A stretch of 62,466 nucleotides of DNA from Absicoccus intestinalis (GCF_033971885.1 NZ_JALBUS010000012.1:1-62466), one strand, 5' to 3'; positions 50,391 through 60,754 are shown, counted from the stretch's first letter. Notes: a model not told the origin generated them from the sequence alone. A program made the numbers and translations.

Positions 50391-51068
50391 ATGAATCAAC
50401 AAATGAAAAAAATTCTTATCGTCCTGCTCTGTCTTGTATTGGTCATTGGCATTGGTTTGATCCGCTATCTCGATTATCAAAACAATGCGATCGTTGTATG
50501 CATTGATGCCGGACATGGAGGTTATGATACCGGCGCCATTGCGGCAGATGGCACCTATGAAAAAGCACTCACCCTTGCCTATGCCAAACAAATTGGCAAA
50601 TACATCGAAGCGTCGGATGAAAATATTCGCGTTGTCTATACCCGAACCTCCGATACGGTTTCGTGGCCATCAAACGTATCCAAAGACTTGAAAGCGCGTG
50701 TAAAGATTGCCAAAGAACAAGAAGCCGACTATTATATATCCATCCATTTTAATTCGGCCGATGCCTCAGCCTATGGCTATACGGCCTATGTCAAAAGCAG
50801 TGACAAAGCATCCAAAGCCATCTATAAGACAATGGCAGAGAATCTATCGCAATCCGGTTGGGAATATGATCGTGGCATCGAAACCACCACCAATTATCCA
50901 TTGTATGTCGTGGATCAGTTATCCATTCCATCCATGTTGATCGAGGTGGGATTTATCACCAATGAAAACGAACTGGAAGACCTAGAACAAGCCACCTATC
51001 GCAAAACCATTTGTAAAGACATTGCGAATGCCTATATTTCCTATATACAAAAACAATCAGATGACTAA
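50391..51068 (+). CDS. N-acetylmuramoyl-L-alanine amidase (Amidase_3), 225 aa
   Basis: An N-terminal membrane anchor (KKILIVLLCLVLVIGIGLIR) is followed by a zinc amidase domain: CIDAGHGGYDTGA (His), TYEKALTL (Glu), YYISIHFNSAD (His) and SMLIEVGFITNENEL (catalytic Glu). It cuts the bond between MurNAc and the stem peptide. The ATG lacks a Shine-Dalgarno sequence and lies only about 9 bp after a -10-like TAATAT (50376-50381). Its 3' end overlaps the convergent polC gene by 4 bp. Confidence 0.9.
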   Translation: MNQQMKKILIVLLCLVLVIGIGLIRYLDYQNNAIVVCIDAGHGGYDTGAIAADGTYEKALTLAYAKQIGKYIEASDENIRVVYTRTSDTVSWPSNVSKDLKARVKIAKEQEADYYISIHFNSADASAYGYTAYVKSSDKASKAIYKTMAENLSQSGWEYDRGIETTTNYPLYVVDQLSIPSMLIEVGFITNENELEDLEQATYRKTICKDIANAYISYIQKQSDD

Positions 51069-54000
51069 AATAACGTCATCTGATTTTCTTCATCCAATCC
51101 TTCGGTCACACCCATGCTATCCATGGTCTTTAATAATGAATTCGATAATTGGGTTCGATTGATAAGATCCTCTTTGGATAAGAACGGACGCTCCTTTCGT
51201 GCTTTAACAATGGAACGACCCACATTGGCTCCCAAACCATCCAAAGCCGTAAAAGGTGGAATGATGCTCTTTTCATCTTCTGGATCTTGAATAAAGTCTG
51301 TCGCGTCACTGCGAGTGATGCTCATATTGGAAAACCGATATCCTCGACAAAACATTTCCAATGCCAATTCCAAGGTCGAATAGATATCTCGATCTTTTTT
51401 TGTCACTTCTTTGGGCGCTTCTTTTTCTTTTTTCTTGATTTCCGTCATTTTCTGACGAATGGCCTGTTCCCCACTGATCATAGTCGCAATATCATAGGCA
51501 TCACAACGAATACTAAAGAACATACAATAATACGCAATCGGACGATGTACCTTGAACCACGCAATGCGCACCGCCATCATGACATAGGCCACCGCATGGG
51601 CTTTTGGGAACATGTACTTGATCTTCAAACAAGACTCAATGAACCAATCCGGCACGTTACATGCCTTCATCTCCTTGATCCATTCTTCTTTCAAGCCTTT
51701 GCCCTTACGCACAAACTCCATGATCTGGAAGGCCAATTTTGGCTTCATGCCATACCCCATCAATTCGACCATGATATCATCACGACAACCAATGACCTCA
51801 CTTAATTTGCACGTTCCGGCATCAATCAAAGCTTCGGCATTGCCAAGCCATACATCGGTACCATGACTCAAACCGGAAATAGTGACCAACTCCGAAAAGG
51901 TCGTTGGTCGAGTCTTTTCCAAGATTCCTCGTACAAAGGGTGTACCAAATTCAGGAATCCCCGCCGCACCGGTGATTTGATCATATCGCGTCGTATCAAT
52001 ATGCAACGAATCAACGGAACTAAAAATAGCCATGGTCGCCTGATCATTCATCGGTAATGTCGTGACATCGATGCCAGTTATGTTTTCTAACATTTTCATC
52101 GCCGTTGGATCCACATGACCTAAAATATCAAATTTCAAGATATTATCATGGATCTGATGGAAATCAAAATGCGTAGTCAACCAAGTCGCATGCGGATCAT
52201 TGGCCGGATATTGAACTGGCGTAAAATCATGAATATCCATATCTTCAGGCACCACGATGATACCGGCTGGATGCTGCCCTGTCGTTCGTTTGACACCTTC
52301 ACAACTCTTGGCCAGATCGACTCGTTTGACATCCGAAAACGGTTCGATCTCCATCTCTTCTTCGTATCCTTTGACATATCCATACGCGGTCTTTTCGGCT
52401 ACCGTACCGACAGTTCCAGCTCGAAAGGCATGATCGGCACCAAATACTTCCTTACAATAATTATGTGCAACCGGCTGATAATCACCACTAAAATTCAAAT
52501 CAATATCCGGAACTTTATCGCCTTCGAAACCTAAGAAAGTCTCAAAGGGGATATCTTGGCCATCCCCTTTCATGGGATGATGACAAACTGGACATTCTTT
52601 ATCGGGCAGATCAAATCCGGAACTGACCGTACCTTCTTCTAAGAATTCATAATGATGACAATGTGGACAATAATAATGCGGGATCAATGGATTGACTTCC
52701 GTAATTCCCGACATTGTTGCCGCAAACGAAGACCCGACCGATCCTCGCGAACCAACAATATATCCATCATCATTACTTTTTTTGACCAATAAATGAGAAA
52801 TATAGTAAACCACATAATAGCCATGGCCAATGATACTATCCAATTCACGTGTCAATCGTTTGTCTACAATTTCCGGCAATTGTTCTCCATACATCGCATG
52901 AGCGGTTTGAAAACAAATCTTGCGTAATTTCTCATCCGATCCTTCAATTTCTGGTGGATACAATTTATCATGAATGGGAAAGATCTCATCACAACTTTCC
53001 TTTAATCGTTTCGGATTGACGATCACATATTGATACGCTTTTTCTTCACCCAGCCAACTCATTTCCTTTAACATTTCATCGGTTGTACGCAAATGTTGAT
53101 TCGGGGCCGAAGACATCTTCCGAGCTTGTGTATTATAAACATACAATGGATGTCGTTGCCCACCAATGGCTTTCGCATTGATATAGATATCGCGAATCCG
53201 TTTGTCATGCGGCTCAACATAATGGGCATCGCTCGAAGCAAGGATTGGAATATCCATCGCCTCTGCTTTATCCATGATAAAATGCAAGACTTTTTTCAGA
53301 TCATCCACCGAATGAAGGGCATGTCGATCCAATAAATTCCGGTAACAATCCAAGGGCTGGATCTCCACATAATCATAAAAAGCCAAGGCCTTTTCTAATT
53401 CCGCTTCACTGCGTGTATGGGCCAAATCAAAAATTTCACCATTCTGGCAACTCGTACCAAAGAGCAAATTGCCCTTTTCATGATATTTTTGAAGTTCGTG
53501 TTTCACAATACGCGGATGCGCTAAACTCGTATTGGAATTTTTATTATAAGCTAAATACTTTGTATGGGACATGGTCACCAATTCAAATAATTCTTTTAGG
53601 CCTGCTTTATTTTTCGCAAAGACCGTAATATGACTGGGATGTTTTTTAAACCATTTATCTTCGCTTGGTATGTGTTCCAATGTATCCAATGTCGCATCGG
53701 GTCCCCATTCATTCCACATACAACAAAAACAACGACTCAAGACTTCCGCATCATAATCGGCACGATGGGCCCCTTCCCCATCATAGGCAACACCATAATG
53801 ACGACAAACCGCACCTAAACGATAACCTTTCATATCCATCATCAATTGTGCCAATGGCAACGTATCGATCATCGGATTGGTCATTTCTGGTTTGCCACAA
53901 GCACGACAAGCCGCATTCATAAATCCCAAATCAAAAGAACCATTATGTGCAACTAAAACGGCATCTCCGATCCAATCCAATAATTCATCCAATACTTGAT

Positions 54001-55354
54001 CGATGGGTTTCGCATTTTCCACGTCTCTTTGCGTGATATGCGTTAAATTTGAAATATCGGCTGGAATAGCCATTTGGGGATTGATAAATAATTGTTTTCG
54101 ATCCACCACTTCACGATTGACCATCTTTACCGCACCAAATTCAATGATCTTATCCAATCGCTGTGATAAACCAGTTGTTTCTAAGTCAAAAGAGACAATG
54201 GTCGTTTGTTCCAAGGATCGATGATCATTATTGGTCACCACTTGAAAATGGGTATCGACCATATTCATTTCACAGCCATACAACATCTGAAACGAACGAT
54301 TGGGATCTTGTTTCATCAAAGCTTCTACTTTATGCTGGGCAAAAGGAAAAGCTTGCACGACATCGTGATCACATACGCCAATAGCTTCCATGCCCCAGTC
54401 ATAGGCGGTTTGAATATAATCTTCAATGGCAGCAACACCATCCATTTCACTAAAGTTGGAATGGACATGCCATTCGATTCGTTTTTCTTTGGCTGTATCT
54501 TCTCTTTTTTTAGCGGGGATGGCTTCCAATTTTGAAATCATAAAACTATCACATTGGGAATAATTGTCATAGACAACTTCGCCCGTCAAGCGTACGGTCT
54601 GCCCATTTTTGACGGCATTGATCTCATCGATCGAACAGCGTTTTCCTTCAAAACGTTTGGCAACGATCGCATCTTGATAATCACTGATATACAGTTCTTG
54701 TAACGTTCGTTTGGATTTCAATACCCGATTTTCAACCGAAAAGATATGCCCTTCTATCGCTACATTGTGCATACCGACACGCAAATCACCAATCGATGAA
54801 GCAATCACATCTTTGATGTATTTATTTTTAGGCGTCGAAACAACCGGTTTTTCTATTTTTGGCAAAGCCATCTCTTTGGTTTCGATTTCTTCTTCCTCTT
54901 CGCTCAATCGACAGACAAATTCCATCACAATGCCAAATGTGGCCAACTCGTTTTCTAAGGATGGCAAGCCTCGTTTGAGCTGGGCCAAACGACTTTCATC
55001 ATGGGTCGCAAAACAAACGACATCCTTTTCCATAAAAGGATGCAAATACCAAAAAGCTTGGTATTCATGATGACTGGCAACAATGCGTTCCACATAAAGA
55101 TCGAGATCACTCATGGCACATACCGGATCTTTGGCTTGAATGTGGAGCGTAATATCGGTATGTAAGGCTACTTTCAATTCATGACACGTTTGTCGATACA
55201 CCTCAAAAGGCAAGACTTGTTCCACTTGGATCGATAGTTCCAAACAATTCTGGATGGCATGATAGATTGGCGGTTGAAAGCTTTGGGCTTTTTCAAAATA
55301 GGACAAACAATCTGGGGACAAATATTTTTCTAACAGTTCATACATATCGGACAT
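51065..55354 (-). CDS. polC: DNA polymerase III alpha subunit, PolC type, 1429 aa
   Basis: The main Gram-positive replicative polymerase. Order of parts: N-terminal domain, OB fold (about 205-290, VAIEGHIFSVENR), PHP domain (IEWHVHSNFSEMDGVAAIED), an inserted 3'-5' exonuclease (VSFDLETTGLSQRLDKIIEF, HNGSFDLGFMNAA), a second PHP part, and the polymerase (GSRGSVGSSFAATMSGIT, PDIDLNFSGDYQ). A C-terminal HhH region ends SMGVTEGLDEENQMTLF. Normal length. It is the last gene of the operon starting with ftsW/rodA. Confidence 0.98.
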   Translation of the reverse strand: MSDMYELLEKYLSPDCLSYFEKAQSFQPPIYHAIQNCLELSIQVEQVLPFEVYRQTCHELKVALHTDITLHIQAKDPVCAMSDLDLYVERIVASHHEYQAFWYLHPFMEKDVVCFATHDESRLAQLKRGLPSLENELATFGIVMEFVCRLSEEEEEIETKEMALPKIEKPVVSTPKNKYIKDVIASSIGDLRVGMHNVAIEGHIFSVENRVLKSKRTLQELYISDYQDAIVAKRFEGKRCSIDEINAVKNGQTVRLTGEVVYDNYSQCDSFMISKLEAIPAKKREDTAKEKRIEWHVHSNFSEMDGVAAIEDYIQTAYDWGMEAIGVCDHDVVQAFPFAQHKVEALMKQDPNRSFQMLYGCEMNMVDTHFQVVTNNDHRSLEQTTIVSFDLETTGLSQRLDKIIEFGAVKMVNREVVDRKQLFINPQMAIPADISNLTHITQRDVENAKPIDQVLDELLDWIGDAVLVAHNGSFDLGFMNAACRACGKPEMTNPMIDTLPLAQLMMDMKGYRLGAVCRHYGVAYDGEGAHRADYDAEVLSRCFCCMWNEWGPDATLDTLEHIPSEDKWFKKHPSHITVFAKNKAGLKELFELVTMSHTKYLAYNKNSNTSLAHPRIVKHELQKYHEKGNLLFGTSCQNGEIFDLAHTRSEAELEKALAFYDYVEIQPLDCYRNLLDRHALHSVDDLKKVLHFIMDKAEAMDIPILASSDAHYVEPHDKRIRDIYINAKAIGGQRHPLYVYNTQARKMSSAPNQHLRTTDEMLKEMSWLGEEKAYQYVIVNPKRLKESCDEIFPIHDKLYPPEIEGSDEKLRKICFQTAHAMYGEQLPEIVDKRLTRELDSIIGHGYYVVYYISHLLVKKSNDDGYIVGSRGSVGSSFAATMSGITEVNPLIPHYYCPHCHHYEFLEEGTVSSGFDLPDKECPVCHHPMKGDGQDIPFETFLGFEGDKVPDIDLNFSGDYQPVAHNYCKEVFGADHAFRAGTVGTVAEKTAYGYVKGYEEEMEIEPFSDVKRVDLAKSCEGVKRTTGQHPAGIIVVPEDMDIHDFTPVQYPANDPHATWLTTHFDFHQIHDNILKFDILGHVDPTAMKMLENITGIDVTTLPMNDQATMAIFSSVDSLHIDTTRYDQITGAAGIPEFGTPFVRGILEKTRPTTFSELVTISGLSHGTDVWLGNAEALIDAGTCKLSEVIGCRDDIMVELMGYGMKPKLAFQIMEFVRKGKGLKEEWIKEMKACNVPDWFIESCLKIKYMFPKAHAVAYVMMAVRIAWFKVHRPIAYYCMFFSIRCDAYDIATMISGEQAIRQKMTEIKKKEKEAPKEVTKKDRDIYSTLELALEMFCRGYRFSNMSITRSDATDFIQDPEDEKSIIPPFTALDGLGANVGRSIVKARKERPFLSKEDLINRTQLSNSLLKTMDSMGVTEGLDEENQMTLF

Positions 55355-55363
55355 GATCTGCCT

Positions 55364-56050
55364 CTACTTCGCCATTTTTTCAAAGGCATCTTTGGCTGCT
55401 TTTTGTTCGGCTTTTTTCTTGGTTCCGGATGTTCCTTTTCCTAATAAAATATCATCCAAGTAGACTCCCATGGTAAATGTTGGCGCATTGCTTGGACCCG
55501 TTTCCTCTAATAAACGATATTGAATGGTCTTGCGACTATCGGCTTGGATCACTTCTTGAAGATGCGTCTTATAATCGGTCACATCTTCACTTTTGGGTTG
55601 GGAAAATTCTGGTTTCATCACTTTTGTCAGAATTTCATCACAAACCGCATAGCCTTGATCCAAATAGATAGCCCCAATACAAGCTTCAAATTGATCAGCC
55701 ATGATCGAACGACGGCGGCGACCTCCCGTTTTGATCTCACCAACACCTAAGCGTAAGAATTCATACCATCCCAATTGATCATTTAATTTAGCCAAAGTCG
55801 CTTCACAAACCGTTTGCGCTCGTAATGTGGTCATTTGGCCTTCATGCAGTTTTGGCTGCATATGGATCAATTGATCCGAGCTCCATATCTGCAAAACGGC
55901 ATCTCCCATGAATTCCAATCGTTCATTATTATCAATGGGATCGTTGGCATGTTCATTCGCATAGCTCGAATGCGTACATGCTTCCAAATATAATTCTTCA
56001 TTCTTGGTTTCATAGCCTTGGCTATGCATCCATTCACTCAATGTCTTCAT
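55364..56050 (-). CDS. rnc: Ribonuclease III, 228 aa
   Basis: The nuclease domain carries the signature NNERLEFMGDAVLQ with the catalytic Glu/Asp and QFEACIGAIYLDQG. The C-terminal dsRNA-binding domain has YKTHLQEVIQADSRKTIQYR and KKAEQKAAKDAFEKMA. It processes rRNA and other double-stranded RNAs. The start overlaps coaD by 17 bp; GGAGG precedes it. Confidence 0.97.
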   Translation of the reverse strand: MKTLSEWMHSQGYETKNEELYLEACTHSSYANEHANDPIDNNERLEFMGDAVLQIWSSDQLIHMQPKLHEGQMTTLRAQTVCEATLAKLNDQLGWYEFLRLGVGEIKTGGRRRRSIMADQFEACIGAIYLDQGYAVCDEILTKVMKPEFSQPKSEDVTDYKTHLQEVIQADSRKTIQYRLLEETGPSNAPTFTMGVYLDDILLGKGTSGTKKKAEQKAAKDAFEKMAK

Positions 56051-56522
56051 GGGTTCCTCCTTCTAGATCCCTTCGTACACAATCGGGTACAAAGGCTGAA
56101 ATATCTAAATGATATCGTAACAATTCACGTACATTGGAACTGGAACAAAACATATGTTCCGGTTTTGTGAAAAGGCAAATGGTTTCCAAATGATCATCGA
56201 TGGATCGATTCATGGTTGCCATGTTTAGTTCATATTCAAAATCTTGGCTGTTGCGCATGCCTCGAATCAAATATTTCGCATGCACCGATTGAGCCGCATC
56301 AACGGTCAATCCTTTTTGAATGCGACAAGAAACGTTGGGATATGCCATACAAGCTTGTTTTAGCCAAGCTAGACGTCTTTCCGCACTAAAGACTTGATGT
56401 TTTTCTGAATTTGGTGCCACAAAGACATACAAATGATCAAAGAGCGTACTGGCTCGTTCAATCAGATCCATATGACCCTTGGTGACCGGATCAAAGGCAC
56501 CACAAAAAATGGCTGTTGGCAT
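56034..56522 (-). CDS. coaD: Phosphopantetheine adenylyltransferase, 162 aa
   Basis: The penultimate step of coenzyme A synthesis. MPTAIFCGAFDPVTKGHMDL has the (T/H)xGH nucleotide motif and SSSNVRELLRYHLDI the second motif. Start ATG 56522 has AAAGGAG upstream and lies 3 bp after the rsmD stop at 56525; the longer frame to 56582 is inside rsmD. Normal length. Confidence 0.95.
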   Translation of the reverse strand: MPTAIFCGAFDPVTKGHMDLIERASTLFDHLYVFVAPNSEKHQVFSAERRLAWLKQACMAYPNVSCRIQKGLTVDAAQSVHAKYLIRGMRNSQDFEYELNMATMNRSIDDHLETICLFTKPEHMFCSSSNVRELLRYHLDISAFVPDCVRRDLEGGTHEDIE

Positions 56523-56524
56523 GC

Positions 56525-57070
56525 TCATTTCTCCTTTCGATAATAGGTAATTTTCGTATTGCGATACGATTTTGTTTTCCAAATCACAAAATCAACAATT
56601 TGATGGGGAAAGTCATCTTTTTCATCACTTTCCACCACAATGATCGATGTATCTTTTAGTAATTGATGTTGACGCAATTGTTCAATCAACAATGCATTTT
56701 TTTGTTTGGCATAGGGTGGATCGATATAGATCAAATCAAACGGCTGACTCAATCGATCCAATACGGAAAAGATATCTCCACGAATGATCTGACACTGTGC
56801 TTCCACTTGCAACAAGGCAACATTTTTTTTGATGGTCTGAATGGCTTTGATGTTTTTATCCACACAAACTGCTTCATCCATTCCGCGTGATAAAGCTTCT
56901 AAAGCCATATTGCCTGTTCCACTGTAACAATCTAAAAAACGCCCACCATCAAATTGATTGCCTAAGCTTGAAAAAATGGCGCCTTTTACTTTATCAGCCG
57001 TAGGACGGGTGCCTTGGCCAGGTACACTTTCCAAACGGCGCGAACCATATTTCCCACTAACGATCCTCAT
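56525..57070 (-). CDS. rsmD: 16S rRNA guanine-966 N2-methyltransferase, 181 aa
   Basis: MRIVSGKYGSRRLESVPGQG and RPTADKVKGAIFSSLG at the start, SAM-binding FLDCYSGTGNMALEALSRG and the catalytic DPPY in IYIDPPYAK. It methylates G966 of 16S rRNA. Start ATG 57070 overlaps the upstream stop (ATGA). The rsmD-coaD order is typical of Firmicutes. Confidence 0.95.
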   Translation of the reverse strand: MRIVSGKYGSRRLESVPGQGTRPTADKVKGAIFSSLGNQFDGGRFLDCYSGTGNMALEALSRGMDEAVCVDKNIKAIQTIKKNVALLQVEAQCQIIRGDIFSVLDRLSQPFDLIYIDPPYAKQKNALLIEQLRQHQLLKDTSIIVVESDEKDDFPHQIVDFVIWKTKSYRNTKITYYRKEK

Positions 57071-58239
57071 CGATGCATCTCCTTGACACGAATATAGCCA
57101 ATACAGCTTTGACAAATTCCCAACGCCATACAAACCGACATCAAACTGGATCCACCACTGGAAATAAATAATAAAGGAACACCGGTAAATGGCATCAATG
57201 CCGTCACACCTCCAACGTTTAAGAAAAAGTGCATAAAAATATAGGTGGCTGTTCCCCCCAGAATGACCTTATAAGCGAGATCATTGGTTCGAAACGCATA
57301 ATACAACAAGCGACCTAATAATAAGATATACATAAGAATGATCAGACCCAATCCGATGATACCGGTTTCTTCCAAGACAACGGCCAAGATATAATCGTTA
57401 TCAGCTTGGGTCAAATAGCCGTATTTCCGACTGGATTCGCCCAATCCTTTCCCAATCACATTGGAAGAGCCAATCGCATAAAGAGAGTTGGCGGGCTGAT
57501 ACCCTTCTCCATAGATATCATTGTAGGGATTCTTCGCATTTTCAATTCGTGTAGCCACATGCGAAAAAGGGGTCTTGGCAATGATATTGGTTCCGAGGTC
57601 CGTGACAAAAAAGAGGCCTACTCCCAATACGACCAACACCAACAAAGCGGCAATGATGCGATTCTGTGTTTTCTTCAATACCGGAAAGGTCGGGATTTCC
57701 ACACAAACCAGATAGGTCATGATCAATATGGACAATGTTCCTAAATCTTTTTGAAGGATCAATTCAATGGCGAATAAAGCAATCATGAGATTGGGCACTT
57801 TAAAAAGATCGTTAAAAGAGCGTAAGAGTTCTTTTTCTTTTTTGGTTCGATTAATGGCATTGGCTGCCAATAAGACCATAAAGGGTTTCACAAATTCAGC
57901 GGGTTGAATGGAAAAGCTTCCCAAGCGGATCCAGGCATGCGAGCCACCCGAGGCACTGAATAAGAAAGGAAGCAACATCAAGCCGAGGAAAAACACCGAC
58001 AAGAGTGGTTGCAGACGATTAAATAAACGAAAAGAAAAATAGCGAAAAAATATATACATGATGACCAAACTAATGCCGCAAAACATGCACTGATGGGCAA
58101 TCGTTCGCCAAACGATGTTGGCATCGGATGTTGTTTGACCTACATCCGTAGAAACGATCATGATACTGCCAAAAACCATTAAAGCGACAACCAACCAAGT
58201 CAATCGTCGATCCATGGCGATTTTACGAATTCGAGCCAT
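57067..58239 (-). CDS. FtsW/RodA/SpoVE-family peptidoglycan glycosyltransferase, 390 aa
   Basis: A SEDS protein with about ten membrane segments that polymerises glycan strands from lipid II. Signature segments: HAWIRLGSFSIQPAEFVKPF, QKDLGTLSILIMTYLV and the C-terminal MPFTGVPLLFISSGGSSLM. Whether it is FtsW (division) or RodA (elongation) cannot be decided; the position before rsmD-coaD favours FtsW. Start ATG 58239 has GGAGG upstream. Confidence 0.92.
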   Translation of the reverse strand: MARIRKIAMDRRLTWLVVALMVFGSIMIVSTDVGQTTSDANIVWRTIAHQCMFCGISLVIMYIFFRYFSFRLFNRLQPLLSVFFLGLMLLPFLFSASGGSHAWIRLGSFSIQPAEFVKPFMVLLAANAINRTKKEKELLRSFNDLFKVPNLMIALFAIELILQKDLGTLSILIMTYLVCVEIPTFPVLKKTQNRIIAALLVLVVLGVGLFFVTDLGTNIIAKTPFSHVATRIENAKNPYNDIYGEGYQPANSLYAIGSSNVIGKGLGESSRKYGYLTQADNDYILAVVLEETGIIGLGLIILMYILLLGRLLYYAFRTNDLAYKVILGGTATYIFMHFFLNVGGVTALMPFTGVPLLFISSGGSSLMSVCMALGICQSCIGYIRVKEMHR

Positions 58240-58297
58240 ACATCCTCCTTCAGTAACAATCATTCTAACATATTTGGACATGCCTCGTTCAAATAAA

Positions 58298-58326
58298 TTG
58301 TCAGGAAGACAAATTTGCTTTAGAAT
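58298..58326 (+). promoter_or_regulatory. Promoter of def
   Basis: -35 TTGTCA (58298-58303), 17-bp spacer, -10 TAGAAT (58321-58326); the start codon of def is 19 bp further on. Confidence 0.75.
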
Positions 58327-58344
58327 AAGGACGAAGGTGAGAAG

Positions 58345-58896
58345 ATGAAACTAACAATGGAAGATATCATCTTGGATTCCGATCCAAGAATACGTGAAAA
58401 AAGCCTACCGGTCGATCTGCCCCTGTCGGATGAAGATCGACAACTGCTTCAAGCCATGTTGCAGTATGTAAAGGATTCGCAAGATGAAGAAATAGCCCAA
58501 GCGGAAGGATTACAACCTGCCGTTGGCATTGCTGCGATTCAATTGGGTATTCCCAAACAATTACTGGCCGTGGTCGTTCCCGAAGAAGATGGTATCCATG
58601 AAGTGGCATTGGCCAATCCCAAGATCATTTCCGAATCCGTGCAAAATGGATACTTAAATGGTGGTGAAGGTTGTCTATCGGTCAAAGAAGAGCATCCCGG
58701 CCATGTCTACCGTCATGCACGAATTAAAGTGCGTGGTTATGATCTGGTCCAGGATAAAAAGACCGTTATTTCGGCCAATGGTTATTTTGCGATTGCCCTC
58801 CAACATGAAATTGATCATTTATCTGGCATATTATTTTATGATCGAATTGATCCAAATGATCCTTGGAAGGCAGATCCAGAAGCAGAAGTCATTTAA
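58345..58896 (+). CDS. def: Peptide deformylase, 183 aa
   Basis: Removes the formyl group from new proteins. Metal and catalytic motifs: AVGIAAIQLGI (motif 1), EGCLSV (Cys ligand) and QHEIDHLSGILF (HExxH). It is the long Gram-positive (type 2) form with an N-terminal extension. AAGGTGAG precedes the ATG. Its stop codon is inside the terminator. Confidence 0.95.
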   Translation: MKLTMEDIILDSDPRIREKSLPVDLPLSDEDRQLLQAMLQYVKDSQDEEIAQAEGLQPAVGIAAIQLGIPKQLLAVVVPEEDGIHEVALANPKIISESVQNGYLNGGEGCLSVKEEHPGHVYRHARIKVRGYDLVQDKKTVISANGYFAIALQHEIDHLSGILFYDRIDPNDPWKADPEAEVI

Positions 58897-58910
58897 TTCT
58901 GCTTTTTTTT
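58881..58910 (+). terminator. Terminator of def
   Basis: Stem AGCAGAA (58881-58887) with TTCTGCT (58897-58903) and eight T residues; it includes the last codons of def. Confidence 0.85.
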
Positions 58911-58954
58911 CGGCTATACTTGGTATAAAATTAATACAAAAGAAAGAGGTCAAC

Positions 58955-60754
58955 ATGCCAAAACTACAAGATTATAATAATCGGCATGCGATCAATCGAA
59001 AGACATATTCTGTAGAAAAAAACGACACTTTGATCTATGCCCTTGGTGGCTTGGGCGAAGTCGGTAAGAACATGTACTGCTTCGAACATGACAATGAAAT
59101 TTGTATCATTGATTGTGGCGTTTTATTTCCAGACGATGATTTGCTCGGTGTCGACTATGTCATCCCTGATTATCATCATTTGATTCGCATGAATAAAAAA
59201 CACAAGATTTTAGTGATCACCCATGGTCACGAAGATCATATTGGAGGAATTCCCTTTTTATTAAAACAAGTAAAGATCGATGCGATCTATGCGCCTCGGT
59301 TTGCGAAAGCTTTGATATTAAAAAAACTCAATGAACACAAAGGTTTGGAACACACCAAGATCATTGAAGTCAATGAAGACTCGAATATTCAAACGAAATA
59401 TTTCCAAATTGGCTTTTTTAATACGATTCATTCCATTCCCGATTCGTTGGGCGTCTTGATCAACACGCCAAATGGTCGTGTGGTGGAAACCGGTGATTTC
59501 AAGTTTGATTTCACACCAGTGGGTACGAATGCTGACTATCAAAAAATGGCCTTTATTGGTGCAAGCCAACCGGATTTATTAATGAGTGACTCGACCAATT
59601 CGGGAGTAGAAGAAATGTCTATTTCGGAACGTGTTGTTGCCAAAGAAGTATTGGACATCATGCGCAACAATACAGAGAGTCGTTTGATCGTCGCAACATT
59701 TGCATCCAATGTGTATCGGGTCGCGCAAATTATGGAAGCTGCGGTCAAGTGTCATCGAAAGGTGATCGTCTTTGGTCGAAGCATGGAAAATGTCGTTGAT
59801 ATTGGTCGTAAGATGGGTACGATCAAGATTAAAAATTCGCAAATGTTGAAACCAGAAGAACTGGCTCATACACCAGATGATAAGGTTTGTATTATTTGTA
59901 CAGGATCGCAAGGAGAGCCATTGGCTGCCTTAAGCCGCATTGCGAATGGAACCCATAAACATATTCACTTAAAACCAGGAGATACGATTGTTTTCTCTTC
60001 GAATCCCATTCCGGGTAATGAAGACAGTGTCAATCGAGTGGTCGATAACTTATTTAGAGCTGGTGCAAAAGTTTTAACCAAATCCATTTTGAATAACTTG
60101 CATACAACAGGCCATGCTTCGCAAAAGGAACAAAAATTGATGATCCAATTGATCAAGCCAAAGTATTTCATGCCTGTGCATGGTGAATTTAAGATGTTGA
60201 TGCACCACCGTCAAACAGCCATCGATACGGGCATCCCACCAGAAAACACGTTTATTTGTGCCAATGGTGATATCTTGATCTTACGAGATCATCAAGTCTT
60301 ACCAAGCAATTGGCGATTCCAGGGGGATGATATCTATGTGGATGGCAATGATGTTTCGGGTCTTTCCACTGCCGTCTTAAAAGATCGCCGGATCTTAGCG
60401 GAAAATGGTATGGTTGCTGTCGTGATCGCAATCGATTCCAAAACCAATACCTTATTGGCACCCCCTGTGATCTTGTCACGTGGTTTTGTGTTCATCAAAG
60501 ATTCACAAGGATTGATGAAAGAAGCAAGTTTTATCGTTGGAAAATCTTTGCAGGAACAAATGAAAGAAAAAACCACATTTGGTGAATTAAAGAATTGTGT
60601 GCGTTCGACATTGGAGCCGTTCTTATATAAGAAGACCCATCGAAATCCAATCGTGATCCCAGTAATCATCAATTCCAGAAAGACCATGGAAGAATTGGCG
60701 AAGAAACGCAAATCGCACCGTTCAAAACCGAGAGAAAAAGTGAAAGAAGATTAG
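58955..60754 (+). CDS. rnj: Ribonuclease J, 599 aa
   Basis: A metallo-beta-lactamase/beta-CASP nuclease. LIYALGGLGEVGKNMYCFEH, zinc motif THGHEDHIGGIPFLL, SDSTNSG and the beta-CASP motifs GSQGEPLAALSRIANGTHK and MPVHGEFKMLMHH. It degrades mRNA 5' to 3' and matures RNAs. The start is ATG 58955 with AAAGAGG upstream; the frame is open to 58658 but that part overlaps def. N-terminal (about 20 aa) and basic C-terminal (HRSKPREKVKED) extensions make it longer than the usual 555 residues. J1 versus J2 cannot be decided. Confidence 0.93.
   Translation: MPKLQDYNNRHAINRKTYSVEKNDTLIYALGGLGEVGKNMYCFEHDNEICIIDCGVLFPDDDLLGVDYVIPDYHHLIRMNKKHKILVITHGHEDHIGGIPFLLKQVKIDAIYAPRFAKALILKKLNEHKGLEHTKIIEVNEDSNIQTKYFQIGFFNTIHSIPDSLGVLINTPNGRVVETGDFKFDFTPVGTNADYQKMAFIGASQPDLLMSDSTNSGVEEMSISERVVAKEVLDIMRNNTESRLIVATFASNVYRVAQIMEAAVKCHRKVIVFGRSMENVVDIGRKMGTIKIKNSQMLKPEELAHTPDDKVCIICTGSQGEPLAALSRIANGTHKHIHLKPGDTIVFSSNPIPGNEDSVNRVVDNLFRAGAKVLTKSILNNLHTTGHASQKEQKLMIQLIKPKYFMPVHGEFKMLMHHRQTAIDTGIPPENTFICANGDILILRDHQVLPSNWRFQGDDIYVDGNDVSGLSTAVLKDRRILAENGMVAVVIAIDSKTNTLLAPPVILSRGFVFIKDSQGLMKEASFIVGKSLQEQMKEKTTFGELKNCVRSTLEPFLYKKTHRNPIVIPVIINSRKTMEELAKKRKSHRSKPREKVKED

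Noticed and set aside
58658..58954. N-terminal extension of RNase J over the def gene
   Set aside because: The extension overlaps def in another frame and has no RNase J character; ATG 58955 has a ribosome binding site.
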